This document shows, one piece after another, positions 14,336 to 17,841 of a stretch of 17,841 bases of DNA. The notes under the pieces are model-generated. The model ran no database searches and was not told the DNA's origin. It saw only the letters and a program-made list of their open reading frames with translations. The stretch comes from GAS188 sp035949255 (GTDB lineage: Bacteria; Pseudomonadota; Alphaproteobacteria; Rhizobiales; Beijerinckiaceae), in the NCBI GenBank assembly GCA_035949255.1, contig DASZIL010000073.1, positions 1 to 17,841 of the forward strand. The letters run 5' to 3'. The first letter of the stretch is position 1. Each line of letters opens with the position of its first letter. The position numbers and the translations under genes are program-made.

Positions 14336-16393
14336 TCACCACCAACGGAAGCCGGCGCCCAGGCGCAGGCTGTTGAGCAACTGCGTGCGCTCACCCGCCG
14401 CACCTCGCCAACCAAGCCCCCTGAGCTGGTCGCTCAACCCCACGCGGCCGGCAGGCGCGCTGAAATCGGTCGAGGTCGACGCGAAGCTGAAGCTGCCATG
14501 GGCCGAGGCTACACGATGGGAATCCGAAGGTTCTTCGGAGAGCCAATCGCCCTGACGATTGGGATCGAAGAGGAAGCTGTGCCTCTCGGGGTCGACCGAG
14601 GTTGCGCCCCGTCCATCGCTCCTCGTCTGGTCGCCCAAGGGCTTCGCGCCCAAGGCTTTCGCGGCCCCCGCCTCCCCATCGTTCCTCGTTTCATGATCGA
14701 GCGGCTTCGGCGCTCCCGGATTGACATCGTTCTGGGAATGCGTGTCCGGGGCCGAATGGCCTTCGGCGCGTTGGAAGCTGCGGCTGGCCTCGGCCGAGAG
14801 ATCGACCATGACGGTCATGATCGCGATCTGGCCCTTCGCATTGTGCCCGACCACATCGACCGCCAATTTTCCGCTGTCCTTGGCCCAAGCCTCTCCCGGA
14901 GATCCGTTGTCGTTGGACGCCAGGGCGATCGAGACGATGTTCTGCGGCAGGCGGCCGGTCAACTTGCCGGTCTCCTTGTCGAAATGGATCCAGCTCGGCA
15001 AGGGTGAGCCGTCCGCCAGCTTGGCGGCGATGAAGATGCCCTCGGCACCGAGCGGCGCCCTCAGGCCTTGGATCGGGACATCGACCTCGAACGCATATTC
15101 GGAATCCATGCTCACTTCGAAATTGCGGTCGACCACGTATACGCGCGGGAAAATCCCGTGTCGGCCACCGCCGGCGCCTCCGTCACCTGCCCCATTACCT
15201 CGCCTGCCGCCGGAGCCTCCGTCAGCTGACCCATTGTCTGATTCGTCACCTGACCCATTACCTGATCCGTCAGCCGCATCTTCACCGAGCACTGCAGCTC
15301 GCACATTGGTGACGAGGGCGGCAAATTTTTGACTGCCGAAACCATCGCCATTCGGCGGCAGCCCGTTACCCAAGAGTGAGTCTTCGATAAAAGCGTTTGT
15401 GCCGACGGCATCGAGCTTGGTGGTGATGCTCGCCATGTGATTTGGCGTGGTATTGGCATCGGTGATGCTCCACGTCACCGTCCGCGCGACATCGCTGCCG
15501 CCATGCGTCGGATCGCCGTTGGCAGCCTCGCTGAAGCTGACCGATTCAAGCGCGGTCTGATAGACGGCCGCGCTTGCCGTTCCCGTCAGGACCAAGATGC
15601 CGTTCGCGTTGGAGGCAATCGTGAGCCCGTCGAGATTGCCGACGTTGAGGATGTCGCCATTCTGGAAGCCGCTCACCGCCACCGTCGCGCTGGTGATCAT
15701 ATCCGAGTCGTGCACCTGCAGCCCGCTATCGAGCAGGACCGCCGACGTTTGATTTTGCGTGAAGGTCGCCGTCGCGGCGCCCGTCAGGCTCAGCGTATGA
15801 ACCGTGTCGAGCGTGCTCGTGCCGCTGCTCGAGCTCTGGGTGCCGCTGTTGATGGTCCAGGTCACGCTGCGGACCGCATCGCCGCCGCCATGCGTCGGGT
15901 CGACGCCAGCCGCCTCGCTGAAGGTGATCGAATCCAGCGCGGTTTGATATTGCAGATTGGAGGCGGCGCCACTGAGCACGATCACGCCGTTGGCGTCGCT
16001 CGCGAGCGTGAGCCCATCGAGATTGCCGACGCTGAGGATATCGCCGTCCTGGAAGCCGCTCACCGCTACCGTCGCGCTCGTCACCGTATTCGAGCCGCTC
16101 AGCGTGATGCCGCTGTCGAGAACGACAGGCGTTTGGCCCTCGATGTAAGTCACGGTGACGCCGCCCGCGCCCGATAGGCTCGGGAAGGGCGTCGTGTCGA
16201 GCGTGCTCATGGCGGTCGCGCTGTGGTTCACCGTGGTGTTGCTGTCGGTGATGCTCCAGGTCACGGCGCGAACCGGGTCCGCGCCGCCATGCGTCGGATC
16301 GATGCCCGGCGTCTCGTCGAAGGTGATCGACTCCAACGCCGTTTGATAGACGGCCGCGGACGCAGTGCCCGTCAAGACCAGCGTGCCGTTGGC
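14336..16393 (-). CDS. Large repetitive cadherin-like surface/secreted protein, 3' part
   Basis: About 685 codons in one frame, without a start of its own, being the continuation of the gene that enters from the right edge in another frame. It contains beta-sandwich repeats (DGDILSVGNLDGLTLASDAN, YQTALDSITFSEAAGVDPTH) of about 130 residues, at about 15450-16390. A Gly/Ser/Asp-rich linker follows (about 15150-15290). Then comes a dystroglycan/cadherin-like domain (about 14790-15150) with the signature ADGSPLPSWIHFDKETGKLT. The tail of about 150 residues is Asp/Ser/Gly-rich and ends GAGFRWW. I see no RTX nonapeptides, sorting motif or cysteines in quantity. An adhesin or biofilm-matrix role is inferred from architecture only. 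The first ATG-like codon (16375) lies in mid-repeat and is not a real start. Confidence 0.75.
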   Translation of the reverse strand, partial: ANGTLVLTGTASAAVYQTALESITFDETPGIDPTHGGADPVRAVTWSITDSNTTVNHSATAMSTLDTTPFPSLSGAGGVTVTYIEGQTPVVLDSGITLSGSNTVTSATVAVSGFQDGDILSVGNLDGLTLASDANGVIVLSGAASNLQYQTALDSITFSEAAGVDPTHGGGDAVRSVTWTINSGTQSSSSGTSTLDTVHTLSLTGAATATFTQNQTSAVLLDSGLQVHDSDMITSATVAVSGFQNGDILNVGNLDGLTIASNANGILVLTGTASAAVYQTALESVSFSEAANGDPTHGGSDVARTVTWSITDANTTPNHMASITTKLDAVGTNAFIEDSLLGNGLPPNGDGFGSQKFAALVTNVRAAVLGEDAADGSGNGSGDESDNGSADGGSGGRRGNGAGDGGAGGGRHGIFPRVYVVDRNFEVSMDSEYAFEVDVPIQGLRAPLGAEGIFIAAKLADGSPLPSWIHFDKETGKLTGRLPQNIVSIALASNDNGSPGEAWAKDSGKLAVDVVGHNAKGQIAIMTVMVDLSAEASRSFQRAEGHSAPDTHSQNDVNPGAPKPLDHETRNDGEAGAAKALGAKPLGDQTRSDGRGATSVDPERHSFLFDPNRQGDWLSEEPSDSHRVASAHGSFSFASTSTDFSAPAGRVGLSDQLRGLGWRGAAGERTQLLNSLRLGAGFRWW
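15181..15264. repeat. Short repeats encoding the Gly/Ser/Asp linker
   Basis: Three imperfect copies of CGTCACCTGACCCATTACCT start at 15181, 15220 and 15244, encoding stretches such as GNGSGDESDNGSADG. They form a flexible acidic linker between the repeat block and the C-terminal domain. Such short repeats change length easily. Confidence 0.6.
15497..16390. repeat. Diverged repeats of about 390-400 bp in the same gene
   Basis: The landmark GCCGCCATGCGTCGG (Pro-Thr-His-Gly-Gly on the minus strand) occurs at 16283, 15884 and 15497, spaced 399 and 387 bases. It also occurs once in the type B unit near 16990. These units share the fold pattern of the 894-bp repeats but differ clearly at DNA level, so they are older. 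Confidence 0.75.
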
Positions 16394-17841
16394 CTTCCGT
16401 GTAGGTGACGAGCACGCCCGTCCCGCCCGCCGTCACGCTCACCGGCGTGTGCGTGGTGTTGATCGTGCTCGTCGACGAGCCCGTGTTGTTCGCCGTCTGG
16501 TTGGTGTCGACAACCGTCCAGGTGAGCGTGCGCGTCGGATCCGTGCCGCCGCCCGTCGGATCGCCGGTGTTCACGAAGCGCACATGATCGAGCGCCGTCT
16601 GGAAATCCGTGAACGAGGCCGAGCCGCCCACCGCCGTCAAGGTGAGCACGCCGCTCGCCGCGTTGAACGACGCGCTGATCGTGCCGTTATCCGCGAAGGT
16701 CTCGAAGTTCTCCGAGCCGTTGTTGAAGTCGAGCGTGTCGCCGGCGAGGAAGCCGCCCGTGATCGCGACCGTCGCGCTCTTGATCGTGTCGGAATCCGAA
16801 AGCGCCAGCGTGCTGTCGGCGAGCGTCGGACCGCTGCCCTCGGTGTAGGTGATGTTCACGCCGGCCGTCACCACCGGCGGCTTGTGGATCGTGTCGAGCG
16901 TGCTGGTGAAGCTCGTGGTGTTGCTTGCCGTATTGGTGTTCGTGTCCGTCACCGTCCAGGTGACGGTGCGCGCCGTCTCGGAGCCGGCGCCGCCATGCGT
17001 CGGGTCGTCGCCCGCCGTCTCGCGGAACTCGACGCTGGCAAGCGCCTGCGCGTAATCCGCCGCGCTCGCCGTTGCCGCGCTCGTGGTGGTGAGGGTGAGC
17101 ACGCCGTTCGCCGCGTTGAACGAGGCGCTGATCGTGGCGCCGTCCGCGAAGGTCTCGGTCGCGGTGTTGCCGGTGAAGTCCAGGATATCGCCGTTCTGGT
17201 AGCCGGAGACGCTCACCGTCGCCGAGGCGATCGGATCGGAATCCGAGAGCGTCACCCCGCTGTCGAGGAGGGTCGTCGTCGTCTGGCCTTCCGTGTAGGT
17301 GACGAGCACGCCGGTCCCGCCCGCCGTCACGCTCACCGGCGTGTGCACGGTGTTGATCGTGCTCGTCGACGAGCCCGTGGTGTTCGCCGTCTGGTTGGTG
17401 TCGACCACCGTCCAGGTGAGCGTGCGCGTCGGATCCGTGCCGCCGCCCGTCGGGTCGCCCGGGTTCACGAAGCGCACACGATCGAGCGCCGTCTGGAAAT
17501 CCGTGAACGAGGCCGAGCCGCCCACCGCCGTCAAGGTGAGCACCCCGCTCGCCGCGTTGAACGACGCGCTGATCGTGCCGTTATCCGCGAAAGTCTCGAA
17601 GTTCTCGGTGCCGTTGTTGAAGTCGAGCGTGTCGCCGGCGATGAAGCCGCCGGTGATCGCCACCGTCGCGCTCTTGATCGTGTCGGAATCCGACAGCGCC
17701 AGCGTGCTGTCGGCAAGCATCGGCGCGCTGCCTTCGGTGTAGGTGATGGTCGCGCCGGCCGTCACCACCGGCGGCTTGTGGATCGTGTCGAGCGTGCTGG
17801 TGAAGCTCGTGGTGTTGCTCGCCGTGTTGGTGTTCGTGTCG
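16390..17841 (-). CDS. Large repetitive cadherin-like surface/secreted protein, 5' side segment (start outside the window)
   Basis: Open from the right edge. Two alternating repeat types are visible. Type A reads ITYTEGSAPMLADSTLALSD, then SFTDFQTALDRVRFVNPGD. Type B reads VLVTYTEGQTTTTLLDSGVT, then YAQALASVEFRETAGDDPTH. Each is about 150 residues with the pattern T-Y-T-E-G ... D-S-D ... S-A-T-V ... G-D-x-L-D-F ... Q-T-A-L, typical of beta-sandwich repeats in giant secreted RTX/Bap-like proteins. No start or signal sequence is in the window, so the full gene is longer. At about 16390 a type B repeat breaks off right after VTYTEGQ, and the frame then runs on as unrelated sequence to a stop at 15726. 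The homologous frame resumes at once in the adjacent segment. Confidence 0.75.
16393..17841. repeat. 894-bp tandem super-repeat (second unit cut by the window edge)
   Basis: The sequence from 17287 repeats that from 16393 at an offset of exactly 894 bases (298 codons, one type A plus one type B domain). Over 240 bases compared by eye (17341-17580 against 16447-16686) I count 9 differences, about 96 percent identity. Similarity runs to the window edge, so more copies may follow. Such identity implies recent duplication or ongoing recombination. Confidence 0.85.

Noticed and set aside
13935..14555. A 206-codon plus-strand frame after rne
   Set aside because: It is antisense to the GT41 relic and the 3' end of the repeat protein gene. 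It is Arg-rich, without a ribosome binding site or recognisable motif.
15181..15264. A possible CRISPR-like array from evenly recurring 20-base units
   Set aside because: The units are imperfect, spacing is uneven (39 and 24 bases), and they lie inside a coding linker whose glycine pattern explains them.
15726..16389. Continuation of the upstream repeat-protein frame as a real protein tail
   Set aside because: The sequence loses all repeat character (Arg/His-rich) while the neighbouring frame carries clear repeats, so this is out-of-frame reading after the junction.

Overview
The window reads as high-GC chromosomal DNA of an alphaproteobacterium, most likely Hyphomicrobiales (Rhizobiales-type). 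Three things support this: the block rpsF-rpsR-DUF2232 gene-rplI; the block prfB-mrcA-amiC divergent from rne; and an RNase E whose S1 domain is interrupted by a long acidic insert. A palindromic intergenic element ending in GCATGATC, of a kind I know from rhizobial genomes, agrees with it. The genus cannot be fixed from sequence alone.

Layout. Positions 1-2460 (minus) hold a ribosomal protein operon read rpsF, rpsR, DUF2232 membrane protein, rplI (cut by the left edge). Its leader has a strong hairpin next to the rpsF ribosome binding site. Positions 2461-3314 are mostly non-coding, with one convincing 46-codon membrane microprotein gene. Positions 3315-4817 (plus) encode a DHA2-type MFS exporter starting at TTG, followed by a patch of heptanucleotide-type repeats with long inverted arms. 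Positions 4962-10226 (minus) hold prfB, with an intact programmed +1 frameshift, then mrcA (PBP1A) and amiC, which is a cell-wall synthesis and remodelling cluster. After a 650-base divergent promoter and leader region comes rne (10877-13762, plus) with a clear intrinsic terminator.

The right end (13820-17841) is accessory in character. A decayed fragment of a SPINDLY-type O-GlcNAc transferase gene (with a single-base frameshift) sits next to the 3' part of a very large repetitive beta-sandwich surface or secreted protein gene on the minus strand. That gene has a nearly identical 894-bp tandem super-repeat entering from the right edge and then more diverged repeats. It ends in a Gly/Ser/Asp-rich linker, a dystroglycan/cadherin-like domain and a low-complexity tail. 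At about 16390 the reading frame breaks exactly where two repeat types are fused at a 4-base microhomology. This is either a real deletion or a repeat-collapse assembly error.

No complete undescribed multi-gene system is visible. The most rewarding places are the repeat-protein junction, the glycosyltransferase relic, the heptamer patch and the microprotein.
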